A DNA stretch of 64,000 nucleotides from Methylaequor sp045563055 (GTDB lineage: Bacteria; Pseudomonadota; Alphaproteobacteria; Methylaequorales; Methylaequoraceae). Within the stretch, counting starts at the first letter, position 1. Each line of letters begins with the position of its first letter. Below are positions 45,996-55,855 of this stretch, piece after piece. A program made the position numbers and the translations under genes. The stretch covers positions 12,413 to 76,412 of the forward strand of contig JBJKUR010000015.1 of the NCBI GenBank assembly GCA_045563055.1, read 5' to 3'. Below the pieces are notes generated by a model, which was given only the letters and a program-made list of their open reading frames with translations, did not search any database and was not told where the DNA came from.

Positions 45996-46458
45996 CTTTG
46001 TATTTACCAGACTTTCCTCCATCTTTATAGATTAGCTTTATCTTTTCTATAATAATTTTTTTATCAAAGCTTTTACACATATCATAGATTGTCAAACATG
46101 CTATTGAACAAGCTGTAAGTGCTTCCATTTCCACTCCTGTTTGAGTATTACTTTTAACGTCTGAATAAACTTCGATTGAATAGTTTTTAGGATTATTTTT
46201 AAATTCAATTTTAACAGAGTTAAGATTAATATTGTGGCAGAGAGGAATTAAATCTCCAGTTTTTTTTGCAGCAATAATAGCAGCGATTCTTGCTGTATTG
46301 AAAATCTCACCTTTGGGCCCATCGTTTTTTAAAACTTTTTCAAAGGTCCCACTATTAAATTTTAAAAACCCAACTGCCCTCGCATGTCTGTGATTTTGGT
46401 TTTTTTTTGAAATATCAACCATATTAATCTTCTTATTTTTTATATGAGTAAAAGTCAT
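45982..46458 (-). CDS. moaC: Cyclic pyranopterin monophosphate synthase MoaC
   Basis: A 158-residue enzyme of molybdenum cofactor synthesis acting after MoaA. Signatures: MVDISKKNQNHRHARAVGFL, KNDGPKGEIFNTARIAAI, KTGDLIPLCHNINL, the stretch TQTGVEMEALTACSIACLTI and YDMCKSFDK, with the C-terminal KSGKYK. It overlaps trpC by four bases and moeA by at least 14, so it is translated from the trp transcript. Confidence 0.96.
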   Translation of the reverse strand: MTFTHIKNKKINMVDISKKNQNHRHARAVGFLKFNSGTFEKVLKNDGPKGEIFNTARIAAIIAAKKTGDLIPLCHNINLNSVKIEFKNNPKNYSIEVYSDVKSNTQTGVEMEALTACSIACLTIYDMCKSFDKKIIIEKIKLIYKDGGKSGKYKDDTI

Positions 46459-47228
46459 TTTTTTATGAGTTTAGAGGTTTCTATTTTAATATCTTGTGAT
46501 GACATCAAAGATTCACCTATTAGAAATGCATCTGCACCATAACTTGCTAAATCAACAATTTGTTGATTTGTTTTAATTCCACTTTCGCATATTTTGATTG
46601 TTTTCTCAGGTATTTCTTTTGATAACTTTTTAAAAGTATTTAGGTTTATATTTAACGTTTTTAAATTTCTATTGTTTATTCCGATACATTTAGCGTTCAT
46701 TTTAATAGCTCTATTTAACTCTTCAAGTTCGTGAACTTCTACAATAACATCAAGATCTAATTCCTCAGCAATTTTATATAATTTATAGGCACTAGGATCA
46801 TCAATCATTGCAAGTATAAGGAGAATACAATCTGCGCCATGATAATAGCTTTCATATATTTGCCATTCGTCTAGAATAAAATCTTTTCTCAGTATTGGAA
46901 GTTTTACAATATCTTTTACACTTTTAATATAATTAATATCTCCTTTGAAAAATTGTTTTTCTGTGAGAACTGAAAGACATGATGCTCCAGCTTTTTCATA
47001 ATCTCTTGCAATTTCTAATAAGTTAAAGTTCTTACATATTTTTCCTTTACTAGGAGATGCTTTTTTAATCTCAGCTATTAGATTATATTTGTTATTGTTT
47101 CTTTCTTTTAAACTTCCATGAAAGTTTCTTCTTTTTGAAATGTTTAGTTTATCTTTATAATTAATAGAGGATTTAAGTTTTTCCACTTCAATTTTTTTTA
47201 AACTACAGATTTTTTCTAATATATTCAT
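46455..47228 (-). CDS. trpC: Indole-3-glycerol phosphate synthase
   Basis: A 257-residue TIM-barrel enzyme of tryptophan synthesis. Seen are LIAEIKKASPSKGKI with the catalytic lysine, YEKAGASCLSVLTE, LRKDFILDEWQIYESYYHGA and AKCIGINNRNLKTLNI, CESGIKTNQQI and GADAFLIGESLM. It is monofunctional; trpF is not fused and not in this window. Six bases separate it from trpD. Confidence 0.97.
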   Translation of the reverse strand: MNILEKICSLKKIEVEKLKSSINYKDKLNISKRRNFHGSLKERNNNKYNLIAEIKKASPSKGKICKNFNLLEIARDYEKAGASCLSVLTEKQFFKGDINYIKSVKDIVKLPILRKDFILDEWQIYESYYHGADCILLILAMIDDPSAYKLYKIAEELDLDVIVEVHELEELNRAIKMNAKCIGINNRNLKTLNINLNTFKKLSKEIPEKTIKICESGIKTNQQIVDLASYGADAFLIGESLMSSQDIKIETSKLIKK

Positions 47229-47234
47229 TTCTTA

Positions 47235-48236
47235 TTATTTTGAGATCGATAATAGTTTATTTAGGACCTCTCCTGAATCGATTTTATTTTCAGCAAACTT
47301 TATACCTTCTTTAATTGTTTTAACTTTTCTGTGTATTAGCAATGCAGCAGCAGAGTTAAGCAATACATTATCTCTTAATGCACCAGTCTCTCCTTCAAAT
47401 ACACGTCTCATTAGAAATGAGTTTTCCGATGCTGAGCCTCCTCTTAATTCATTTTCATTTCTATATTTAAACCCTAACTCTTTCGGATCAAGTATTTGTC
47501 TTTTTTTAATTTTTCCATTTTTAATTTCAATAAATAAATTTTTTGAAACTGTTGTAAGTTCGTCATAACCGTTTGTATTATAAACAACCCAGGCATTTTT
47601 AAGTTTTTGTTTGGAAATACATTTTGCATGAGTTTCAAGATATTTGTCATGGCTGACACCAAGAAGTTGGTAATCAAGTTTCACAGGGTTTAATAGTGGG
47701 CCCAATAGATTGAAAATTGTTCTAAATGGTAATGATTTTCTTATTAATCCAAAATCTTTCAAAGTAGGATGAAATAATGGTGCAAAAAGAAAACATATAT
47801 TATGTTTTTTAAAAAATTTTTTATTTTTTTTTTCACTTAAGCTTATTTTTACACCCAAAGCTTCCAAAACATCAAAACTACCGGATTTTGATGTAACAGA
47901 TCTATTCCCATGTTTTGCAATTTTTACATCACAACTTGATAACAAGATTGATGTTGCAGTTGAAAAATTAAAGCTATTTTTACTATCTCCACCTGTACCA
48001 CAAGTATCCATTATTTCTCCTTGTAATGATAACTTTTTCATTTTCATTTTTAGAAACTTAATAAATGAGTGTATTTCTTCAAATGATTCACCCTTTGCAT
48101 AAAAAAGAGTTAATATGCTTGCAATTTGAACATCATCGATATCTTTGTTGATTATCTTTCTTGCAATAAAATCACTTTCACTCTCGATCAGAGAATCTTT
48201 ACAAAGTTTTTCAAATATATAGTTAATTTTATTCAT
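47235..48236 (-). CDS. trpD: Anthranilate phosphoribosyltransferase
   Basis: A 333-residue enzyme adding phosphoribose to anthranilate. It carries the PRPP-binding DTCGTGGDSKNSFNFSTA, KHGNRSVTSKSGSFDVLEAL, the segment FLFAPLFHPTLKDFGLIRKS and RTIFNLLGPLLNPVK. The glycine loop GTGGD is intact. It lies 17 bases after trpG. Confidence 0.97.
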   Translation of the reverse strand: MNKINYIFEKLCKDSLIESESDFIARKIINKDIDDVQIASILTLFYAKGESFEEIHSFIKFLKMKMKKLSLQGEIMDTCGTGGDSKNSFNFSTATSILLSSCDVKIAKHGNRSVTSKSGSFDVLEALGVKISLSEKKNKKFFKKHNICFLFAPLFHPTLKDFGLIRKSLPFRTIFNLLGPLLNPVKLDYQLLGVSHDKYLETHAKCISKQKLKNAWVVYNTNGYDELTTVSKNLFIEIKNGKIKKRQILDPKELGFKYRNENELRGGSASENSFLMRRVFEGETGALRDNVLLNSAAALLIHRKVKTIKEGIKFAENKIDSGEVLNKLLSISK

Positions 48237-48253
48237 CTATTATAAGGTAAATT

Positions 48254-48832
48254 TTATTTATTATTATCCAGAAAATTTCTTAAAAGTTGATGACCATCTT
48301 CAGTTGCAATACTTTCTGGATGAAACTGCACTCCGTAAATGGGCATGGTTCTATGTTCAAGACCCATGACTACCTTGTCTTGTGTATCAGCAGTTATAAC
48401 TAGATCGTCCCTTACAGATTTTTTATCTACAATAAGTGAATGATATCTTGTTGCATTAAAAGGGTTGCTTATGTTTTTATATAATTTTGAATTTTTATGG
48501 AATATCTTACTTATTTTTCCATGAACAGGTTTACCACTTTGAATAACTTTGGAATTAAAGCATTCTGCTATTACTTGATGTCCAAGACACACACCCAGTG
48601 TTGGAATAACATGTGAATTCTTTGAGTTTTGTATTAATAAATCTGGGCATATTCCTGAGTTTGACGGCGTGCTTGGTCCTGGAGAAATAACTAAATATTT
48701 TGGTTTTAATTCAAAAACCTTATTTATTGATATTTCGTCATTTCTATATACTCTAACTTTTTGTCCAATTTCTTGAAAGTAATGGACTAAATTATATGTA
48801 AAACTATCGTAATTATCGATTAATACTAACAT
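48254..48832 (-). CDS. trpG: Anthranilate synthase component II (glutamine amidotransferase)
   Basis: A 192-residue class I amidotransferase giving ammonia to TrpE. The N-terminal LIDNYDSFTYNLVHYF, the nucleophile Cys in TLGVCLGHQVIAE, PVHGKISKIFH, and the catalytic His-Glu in YGVQFHPESIATEDG are intact. It overlaps trpE by one base. In many bacteria this subunit also serves as PabA; no pab gene is seen here. Confidence 0.96.
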   Translation of the reverse strand: MLVLIDNYDSFTYNLVHYFQEIGQKVRVYRNDEISINKVFELKPKYLVISPGPSTPSNSGICPDLLIQNSKNSHVIPTLGVCLGHQVIAECFNSKVIQSGKPVHGKISKIFHKNSKLYKNISNPFNATRYHSLIVDKKSVRDDLVITADTQDKVVMGLEHRTMPIYGVQFHPESIATEDGHQLLRNFLDNNK

Positions 48833-50331
48833 TATTTAAAATTTCTAGCCTGTTCGCAAGCTGTTAACAATGCTAATGCTTTGTTTTCAGTTTCTTTAAA
48901 TTCATTCATTGGCTTACTATCTGCAACGATTCCTGCTCCTGATTGAATATAAATATATTGATCTTTTATAAGAGCAGTTCTGAGAGCAATGCAAGTATCG
49001 ATATCACCATTTGCAGAAATATAACCAACCGAACCAGCATAGACATTTCTTCTATTTTTTTCCAATTGATCTATTATTTCAATTGCTCTAATCTTTGGAG
49101 CACCTGTTACAGTTCCAGCAGGAAACCCACTATATAAAACATCAGTTTGTTGTTTATTTTTCTCAATAAAACCCTCAATATTTGAAACAATGTGCATCAC
49201 ATGCGAGAAATATTCTATATACATTTGATCTGTGACTCTAACCGTTCCAGGTTTAGTTACTCTACTTATATCATTTCTTCCGAGGTCTAATAACATTAAG
49301 TGTTCTGAAATTTCTTTTGGATCATTTAGTAAATCTTTTTTAAGGTTTTCGTCTTCACGATTTGTTTTACCTCTTTTCCTTGTCCCAGCTATGGGTCTTA
49401 TAGTAACTTTTTTATTCTCTAATTTTATCAAAATTTCTGGACTAGAGCCTACAATTGTAAAATGATTAAAATTCATAAAGAAAAGATAAGGAGATGGATT
49501 TAAATACCTCAGTGCTCGATAAATTGATAATGAATCGGTCTCAATTTTTTTTTTAAAAATTCTTGATAGAACTACTTGAAATATCTCTCCTTCTAAAATA
49601 TATTTTTTTGCTTTATTAACCATTATTTTAAATTCTTTAAAGTTTGTGTTTGATTTAACATTTTTGAAGACATTTATTTTCTCTTTTCTATCAAATGAAT
49701 TAAAGTTTTCTTTTGGTAATGGTTTGTTAATTTTATTGAGAATTTTATGAATATCATTTTTTGCTTTGTCAAACGCTTCTTTTGGTTTCAATGAATTTTT
49801 GCAAACTAATTTTGTAATTAAAAGTCTGTCATTAACATTATCAAAAACTAGTGTAATCGATGGTCTAATAAAAATTGAGTCTGGTAGATTTAGATGATTT
49901 TTTTTTTTTAAATCAATATTCTCAAAGAACTGAATCATTTCATATCCCATATATCCAAATAAACCGGTGGAGATTGATGGTATTTGAGTAGGTAATACTA
50001 ATTTATTTTCACTCATAAGTTTTTTTAAACTTTTTAATGGGTTTTGTTTGATAATTTGGATTTTATTAGAATTATTCAGATTTCTATAATAACACTTATT
50101 ATCTTTACATTCCCATATTATATCTGGTTTAAGTCCAATAACAGAGTATCGCCCTTTTTGACTCCCTTTTTCTACAGACTCAAATAAAAATGTATATTTT
50201 TCATTTTTTAATTTTAAAATTGCTGAAACTGGTGTGTGAACATCTGCTGGGAAAGATAAAAAAAGAAGTTGTTTTTTTCCTGAAACATAATTCTTTTGAA
50301 AGAGTTTATAATCAGAATTATCTATGTTCAT
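48832..50331 (-). CDS. trpE: Anthranilate synthase component I
   Basis: A 499-residue enzyme turning chorismate into anthranilate. The tryptophan-sensing N-terminal region (FPADVHTPVSAILKL) suggests feedback inhibition. The chorismate-binding core shows GLFGYMGYEMIQFFE, RPIAGTRKRGKTNREDENLK, HLMLLDLGRNDISRV, FPAGTVTGAPKIRAIEII and RNVYAGSVGYISANGDID. It begins one base after the ppiD stop, so there is no space for a leader peptide or attenuator. Confidence 0.97.
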   Translation of the reverse strand: MNIDNSDYKLFQKNYVSGKKQLLFLSFPADVHTPVSAILKLKNEKYTFLFESVEKGSQKGRYSVIGLKPDIIWECKDNKCYYRNLNNSNKIQIIKQNPLKSLKKLMSENKLVLPTQIPSISTGLFGYMGYEMIQFFENIDLKKKNHLNLPDSIFIRPSITLVFDNVNDRLLITKLVCKNSLKPKEAFDKAKNDIHKILNKINKPLPKENFNSFDRKEKINVFKNVKSNTNFKEFKIMVNKAKKYILEGEIFQVVLSRIFKKKIETDSLSIYRALRYLNPSPYLFFMNFNHFTIVGSSPEILIKLENKKVTIRPIAGTRKRGKTNREDENLKKDLLNDPKEISEHLMLLDLGRNDISRVTKPGTVRVTDQMYIEYFSHVMHIVSNIEGFIEKNKQQTDVLYSGFPAGTVTGAPKIRAIEIIDQLEKNRRNVYAGSVGYISANGDIDTCIALRTALIKDQYIYIQSGAGIVADSKPMNEFKETENKALALLTACEQARNFK

Positions 50332-50332
50332 T

Positions 50333-52219
50333 TTAGTTTAACTGATCAATAACATCGTCATTTATTGTAATTTTATATTTTTTTCTTAAGGCTTCAGAAA
50401 ATTGAGCTAGTAGATCTATAGTTAAATCATCTTTCACCTTATTTGTGAACTCTTTTACTTCATTTGCATCTTTACTAAGTGTGTTTAGGATTTCAGCAGT
50501 CTGCGCAACAATTATTTCGTTTGTGCCTCTTCTTTCAATATTAATATCATTTACTTTTGAATCAAAAACTTTGCTAATAAGTGGAATTGGTAGTTCACTG
50601 CTATCTGGTAAGACTCTGGTAAATGGCTTTACTCCGATCACCTCTAATCCTAAGGACTTTGCAACTTGATTGAATTTTTTACCACTCTCAACATCAACTT
50701 TGATTTTTCTAGCTTTTTCTTGTGAATTTTTTAATTTCAAATCAAAAGCTAAAGCATCAATAACTTTTGATTTTGATTCTTTCAAACTGAGCTGTCTTGG
50801 TTCTAGAATCTCAGTGACAATACTAATTGCTAAACCTTCATCTTTGTCGATATCAATAATATTGCCTTCTTCGTTTAATTTTTGATTAAAAATCGTTCTG
50901 AGTATTCTTTCGTCCTGAAATTCAGTATTTTTTTCTTTATTCAAAATTTTGCCTTCTCTATTTATCTTTTCAGCTTTAATCATTTTTACGTCCAGTATTT
51001 CTGAAATTTCTTCGAAGGTACTCCCAGATGCCAGTAAATCTTCAAGTTCGTCTTGTAAGTCAAACACAGCTTCTTTACCTTTTTCTAAAAGAATTTCTTT
51101 TTTAAATTGATTTTTAACATCCTGATAACTGGTTTCTTTTCTATCCCTAGAATCAATAACTTTAATGATATGCCAGCCGAATGAACTTTCTAATGGTTTT
51201 GATATTCCTCCTTTTTTTAACTTGAAAACAATATCAATAATTTCATCTGGCAATTCATTTTTTGTATTCCATCCAAGATCTATATCTTCTTCAGATAAAC
51301 TTGCTTCATTCTTTGCAGTGAATGTAAAGTTATTGAAATTAACTTTTTTTGAAATGGCATCTGCCTTTGATTTTGAATCTACTATTATTTGATTGAGGTA
51401 CCTTTCAGCTGGTTGAATAAGAAGTTCTCTTCTTTCTTCATATAATAATTTAATTTCATCTTCAGTAACTGTTAGTTTTTTTGCATATTCATTGGCATCT
51501 AATAAAAGTGTTTCAGCACTTCTAAATTCGTTAGACATAAACTTTTCTTTATTTTTGTTGTAATAACCTTCAATTGTATTTGCGTCTGGAGTTTTATAAC
51601 TTTCATCACTTATTTTTATTGAAATAAAATCAACTGATCTTTCTTCAAGGTTAAACTGACTTAAATTCTGCTTCATAATTTTTGGAATTGACAGACTTGA
51701 ACTTATAGTGTCAACCATCTGTTCTCTCGCCAAATCTTGACGAGTACCTTCAATATAGGAATCTTCTGTATAGCCCGATTCTGATATTAGACGTCTGAAA
51801 ACTAATTCACTAAATTGTCCTAAATCATCTTTAAATGCATCATCTTTAAGTATTTTATCTCTTACGTTAATGTCACTTACTGAAAGACCAAGTTCCGAAG
51901 CCTCATTATTAAAAAGTGCTCTGTTTATTAATGAGCTCAATGCTCTGTCAACGTATCCAAACTCCCGAGATTTTTTTATATCAAGTGATGAGCCCAGTAA
52001 TTTTCTGATTTCCTCAGTTTGTCTTGAGTAAAGGGAATAAAACTCTCTTGAGGAGATGTCAATTTTACCAACGGAAGCAACCGTTGACTGTTTCTGTGAT
52101 ACTCCTACCAAATCTTCTGTTCCCCACATACCAAAACTTATTATGAGTACAGTTAGCAAAGTACCAAATATAATTTTTAGTATTGAGTTTTTTGAACTGT
52201 TTCTTAAAGTTGTAAGCAT
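50333..52219 (-). CDS. ppiD: PpiD/SurA-like peptidyl-prolyl isomerase, membrane-anchored
   Basis: A 628-residue periplasmic folding factor anchored by one N-terminal helix (residues about 15-33, IIFGTLLTVLIISFGMW). A SurA-N-like helical region follows (RALSSLINRALFNNEASELG), then one parvulin domain around residues 270-365 with YLNQIIVDSK, SEEDIDLGW and KPLESSFGWHIIKVIDSR, and a long coiled C-terminal region. It probably helps newly exported proteins fold at the Sec translocon. It heads the minus-strand ppiD-trpEGDC-moaC-moeA group. Confidence 0.92.
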   Translation of the reverse strand: MLTTLRNSSKNSILKIIFGTLLTVLIISFGMWGTEDLVGVSQKQSTVASVGKIDISSREFYSLYSRQTEEIRKLLGSSLDIKKSREFGYVDRALSSLINRALFNNEASELGLSVSDINVRDKILKDDAFKDDLGQFSELVFRRLISESGYTEDSYIEGTRQDLAREQMVDTISSSLSIPKIMKQNLSQFNLEERSVDFISIKISDESYKTPDANTIEGYYNKNKEKFMSNEFRSAETLLLDANEYAKKLTVTEDEIKLLYEERRELLIQPAERYLNQIIVDSKSKADAISKKVNFNNFTFTAKNEASLSEEDIDLGWNTKNELPDEIIDIVFKLKKGGISKPLESSFGWHIIKVIDSRDRKETSYQDVKNQFKKEILLEKGKEAVFDLQDELEDLLASGSTFEEISEILDVKMIKAEKINREGKILNKEKNTEFQDERILRTIFNQKLNEEGNIIDIDKDEGLAISIVTEILEPRQLSLKESKSKVIDALAFDLKLKNSQEKARKIKVDVESGKKFNQVAKSLGLEVIGVKPFTRVLPDSSELPIPLISKVFDSKVNDINIERRGTNEIIVAQTAEILNTLSKDANEVKEFTNKVKDDLTIDLLAQFSEALRKKYKITINDDVIDQLN

Positions 52220-52247
52220 AATATAAAATTTATTTTATAACATAATT

Positions 52248-52982
52248 ATGAATGAAGTTAAATTAATTGTTTCAAATTGGAAAATGAACCTGAATTATTC
52301 TCAGTCTCTGAATTTAATACAGAAACTAAAAAGTATAAATTATAATTCAAAGAGGATTAAAAACATTATTTGCCCTCAGTTTATGTTAATTCCTTTTGTA
52401 GCCGAGCAAATCAAGGACACTAAGATTTTGTTAGGAGCACAAGATTGTCATTATGAAAAAAAAGGATCATATACAGGAGATACTAGTTTAGATTTAATTA
52501 AAAAGATGAAATGCAAATATGTGATAGTCGGACACTCAGAGAGGAGATTATTTCAATGTGAGACAAATCAAATTATAAGAAAAAAAGTAGATTTTATCTT
52601 ATCTAATAAATTGAGTCCTATTGTATGCGTAGGGGAATCACTACAAGACAGAAAACAATTAAAATATATAAAAGTTGTGCAAAATCAACTGAATGAATGT
52701 ATTCCAAATGGTATAAAGCAAATAATTGTGGCCTATGAACCGATTTGGTCAATTGGTACAGGTGTAACACCTTCAATTGAAGAGGTAACCGAAATGATAA
52801 CTTTTTTAAAAAGTTATCTCCACAATACAAAAAATATAAAGAGTTGTAAAATTTTATACGGTGGTTCTGTGAGTTCTAAGAATTTTAAAGAATTAGTGAA
52901 TTCTTCTAATGCTAATGGGGCATTGATAGGTGGAGCAAGTTTAAAGAATAGAGAAATGAAGAAAATTCTTACATTCGGTTGA
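52248..52982 (+). CDS. tpiA: Triosephosphate isomerase
   Basis: A 244-residue glycolytic TIM barrel. Catalytic residues are visible: Lys in VSNWKMNLNYSQS, His in VIVGHSERRLFQ, Glu in VAYEPIWSIGTG; the phosphate-binding LYGGSVSSKNF and ALIGGASLK are intact. It is divergent from ppiD across only 28 bases, where TATAAC (52236-52241) is a possible -10 six bases before the ATG. Confidence 0.96.
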   Translation: MNEVKLIVSNWKMNLNYSQSLNLIQKLKSINYNSKRIKNIICPQFMLIPFVAEQIKDTKILLGAQDCHYEKKGSYTGDTSLDLIKKMKCKYVIVGHSERRLFQCETNQIIRKKVDFILSNKLSPIVCVGESLQDRKQLKYIKVVQNQLNECIPNGIKQIIVAYEPIWSIGTGVTPSIEEVTEMITFLKSYLHNTKNIKSCKILYGGSVSSKNFKELVNSSNANGALIGGASLKNREMKKILTFG

Positions 52983-53012
52983 TTTTTTTGATTTTTAAAT
53001 TATTGTATCATT

Positions 53013-53366
53013 ATGTTTGCTGTTGTTCTCTCAATTCACATTTTAATATGTATTTTCTTAGTTATTTTTGTTTTATTACAGAAATCTGAAGGTGGAGGTC
53101 TTGGTATAGGTCAATCAAATAGCGGCGGCCTTGGAGACTTTTTGTCTGCAAGAAGTACCTCAAATATTCTGACAAAAACAACTTCATTTTTGGCATTCTG
53201 CTTCTTTTTTACAAGTTTGAGTCTAGTGATCATAGCTAATAAGAACTATAATAAAGAATCAATTATTGATTCTACTGAAGATTCAATAATTGATAGATTA
53301 GATCTAATACCTGATGAGTTTGACGTTGAAAATAATAACGAAGATGTAAATGTGCCGACAGAATAA
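53013..53366 (+). CDS. secG: Preprotein translocase subunit SecG
   Basis: A 117-residue inner-membrane protein with two helices (about residues 3-25 and 52-73). The loop holds the family signature LLQKSEGGGLGIGQS followed by GGLGDFLSARSTSNILTKTT. The C-terminal tail is acidic and variable. It assists SecYE in export. The tpiA-secG-pyrG order is common to alphaproteobacteria. Confidence 0.94.
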   Translation: MFAVVLSIHILICIFLVIFVLLQKSEGGGLGIGQSNSGGLGDFLSARSTSNILTKTTSFLAFCFFFTSLSLVIIANKNYNKESIIDSTEDSIIDRLDLIPDEFDVENNNEDVNVPTE

Positions 53367-53401
53367 AAGATATATAATTTTCAAAAAAAACTCTTTTAAT
53401 A

Positions 53402-55036
53402 ATGACTAAATATATTTTTATTACTGGTGGTGTCGTATCATCACTTGGTAAAGGTATTGTCTCCTCTTCAGTAGCTTCATTATTAACTTTATGTAAATTT
53501 AAAGTAAGAATAAGAAAACTAGACCCTTATTTAAATATTGACCCAGGAACAATGAATCCTTCTCAACATGGTGAAGTCTTTGTGACCGATGATGGGGCAG
53601 AAACAGACATGGATCTAGGGCATTATGAAAGGTTCACAGGAATTATTTCAAAAAAAAATGATAATATTACCTCTGGAAAAGTATATTCTGAAGTTCTTAG
53701 AAAAGAGAGAAAAGGAGATTATTTAGGATCAACTGTTCAGGTTATCCCGCACGTAACAGATGAAATCAAAAAATTTATTCAAAAAGATTTAAATAAAGAA
53801 GATTTCGTGATTTGCGAAATTGGTGGAACAGTCGGTGATATTGAAAGTCTTCCGTTTCTAGAAGCAATTAGGCAGCTAAGAAATGAATTAGGTAAAAAAA
53901 GAACTTTATTTATTCATTTAACACTTGTGCCTTTTTTATCTTCTGCAAATGAACTAAAAACTAAACCTACGCAACATTCAGTAAAGGAGTTATTGGGTTT
54001 GGGTATACAGCCAGACTTATTGTTATGTAGAGCAGAAAGAAAAATTAATTCAGAGGCAAGATCAAAAATTTCACTTTTTTGTAATATTTCTAGAGATTCT
54101 GTAATTTTGGTAGATGATGCTGTGACTATATATGAGGTTCCAGTAAAACTAAATGCTCAAGGTTTACTATCTCAATTATTTAAATTTTTTGATATCACAT
54201 ACAAGAAAAAGGTAAATCTAAATTTATGGACAGATTTTTTAGAAAAATTTTATAAATTAGAAAAAACTGTTAAAGTTGCTATTGTAGGAAAATATACTAA
54301 TTTATCAGAATCATATAAATCATTAAATGAAGCCCTTTTTCACAGTGGCATTCTTAACAACACTAAGGTAGAAATAAAATGGTTGGATTCTAAAAAATTA
54401 GAAAATTTTGAAAAATGTGAGAAAATTCTTTCGGAATGTCAGGGAATTTTGGTTCCAGGTGGGTTTGGCAAGGACGGGACCATGGGTAAAATAAATGCAA
54501 TAAAAGTATCTAAAAAATTAAATATACCATTTTTAGGAATATGTTTTGGAATGCAATTGGCGATATTAGAGTCAATTACTAATATTAGGGGTTTTGAAAA
54601 AGCTTCATCCACAGAATTTGGAAAAACTTCCTTACCTATTATTTCAATGATGCATGAATGGAAGAAAAACAATGCAATATTCAAACATGATATTGAGAAC
54701 CTTGGGGGAAGTATGAGGTTAGGGTCGTATACTGCGCTATTAAAGAAGGGATCAAAGATTTCTTCAATATATAAAAAAAATCGAATAAATGAAAGACACC
54801 GCCATAGATATGAAGTTAATTATAATTATAAAAAAGAAATTGAAATGAGTGGTATAGTTTTATCAGGAATGTCTCCTGATGGAAATCTTGTTGAAATTAT
54901 CGAAAGACATGACCACCCATGGTTTATTGGAGTTCAATTTCATCCAGAACTAAAATCAACCCCTTTTAAACCTCATCCAATCTTTAACTCATTTATCAAA
55001 TCTATATCGAAAATTAATAATAATGAAAAAAATTAA
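53402..55036 (+). CDS. pyrG: CTP synthase
   Basis: A 544-residue enzyme that aminates UTP to CTP. The N-terminal synthase domain has YIFITGGVVSSLGKGIVSSS and LDPYLNIDPGTMNPSQHGEV, and EIGGTVGDIESLPFLEAIRQ; the C-terminal glutaminase domain has GGFGKDGTMGKI, the nucleophile in FLGICFGMQLA and the His-Glu in GVQFHPELKSTP. Complete and normal in length. It overlaps kdsA by 14 bases. Confidence 0.97.
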   Translation: MTKYIFITGGVVSSLGKGIVSSSVASLLTLCKFKVRIRKLDPYLNIDPGTMNPSQHGEVFVTDDGAETDMDLGHYERFTGIISKKNDNITSGKVYSEVLRKERKGDYLGSTVQVIPHVTDEIKKFIQKDLNKEDFVICEIGGTVGDIESLPFLEAIRQLRNELGKKRTLFIHLTLVPFLSSANELKTKPTQHSVKELLGLGIQPDLLLCRAERKINSEARSKISLFCNISRDSVILVDDAVTIYEVPVKLNAQGLLSQLFKFFDITYKKKVNLNLWTDFLEKFYKLEKTVKVAIVGKYTNLSESYKSLNEALFHSGILNNTKVEIKWLDSKKLENFEKCEKILSECQGILVPGGFGKDGTMGKINAIKVSKKLNIPFLGICFGMQLAILESITNIRGFEKASSTEFGKTSLPIISMMHEWKKNNAIFKHDIENLGGSMRLGSYTALLKKGSKISSIYKKNRINERHRHRYEVNYNYKKEIEMSGIVLSGMSPDGNLVEIIERHDHPWFIGVQFHPELKSTPFKPHPIFNSFIKSISKINNNEKN

Positions 55037-55853
55037 CATTACTGATAATTTTGTTTTATCAAACAATACGGAAATAAAGTTTATTCTTGGCCCATGTCAA
55101 CTTGAGAGCAAACAACACGCTTTTGATATATGTAATGAAATTCAAAATTTATCTAAAAAGTTAAATTTTAAATATATATTTAAAAGTTCTTACGATAAAG
55201 CCAATAGGTCAAGTCATAAAAGTAAAAGAGGATTAGGGATAAAAAAAGGGTTAGAAATTTTAGCAGCTGTTAAGGAAAAGTTTGATTGTCCAGTTATCAC
55301 TGATATCCATGAATCAGAACAATGTGATATAGCTAAAAATTTTGTGGATATTATTCAAATTCCAGCTTTTTTATGCAGACAAACTGACATGATTTTATCT
55401 GCTGGAAAAACAAATCTACCTGTTAATGTGAAAAAAGGTCAATTTTTGTCTCCTTGGGAAGTAAAAAATATAGTAAAGAAATTCTTATCTTCAGGAAATA
55501 AAAAGTTATTGCTTACAGAGAGAGGTACAACATTTGGATATAATAATTTGGTTTCAGATATGAGATCTATACCAATAATGAAAAAAACTGGATTTCCCGT
55601 TATATTTGACGCAACTCACTCTGTTCAATTGCCAGGTGGAGAAGGAAGTGCATCAGGGGGGCAATCTGAATTTGTGAGTGTTTTGGCAAAGGCTGCAGTA
55701 ACAACTGGTATTGCTGGTTTATTTATTGAAACCCATGAAAACCCTAAAAATGCTCCCTCTGATGGTTTAAATATGTTACCTTTAAAGGAATTAGGTGGAT
55801 TAATTCATAGTATCAAGCTATTAGATAATCTCACAAAGAATGAACGGAAATAA
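55023..55853 (+). CDS. kdsA: 3-deoxy-8-phosphooctulonate synthase (KDO-8-P synthase)
   Basis: A 276-residue enzyme condensing PEP with arabinose 5-phosphate for the KDO sugar of LPS. Seen are LGPCQLESKQHAFDIC, FKSSYDKANRSSHKSKRG, VITDIHESEQC, QIPAFLCRQTDMILSAGKT, LTERGTTFGYNNLVSDMRS, and FDATHSVQLPGGEG. With lpxA/B/D it shows the cell makes lipopolysaccharide. Confidence 0.97.
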   Translation: MKKINITDNFVLSNNTEIKFILGPCQLESKQHAFDICNEIQNLSKKLNFKYIFKSSYDKANRSSHKSKRGLGIKKGLEILAAVKEKFDCPVITDIHESEQCDIAKNFVDIIQIPAFLCRQTDMILSAGKTNLPVNVKKGQFLSPWEVKNIVKKFLSSGNKKLLLTERGTTFGYNNLVSDMRSIPIMKKTGFPVIFDATHSVQLPGGEGSASGGQSEFVSVLAKAAVTTGIAGLFIETHENPKNAPSDGLNMLPLKELGGLIHSIKLLDNLTKNERK

Positions 55854-55855
55854 TA

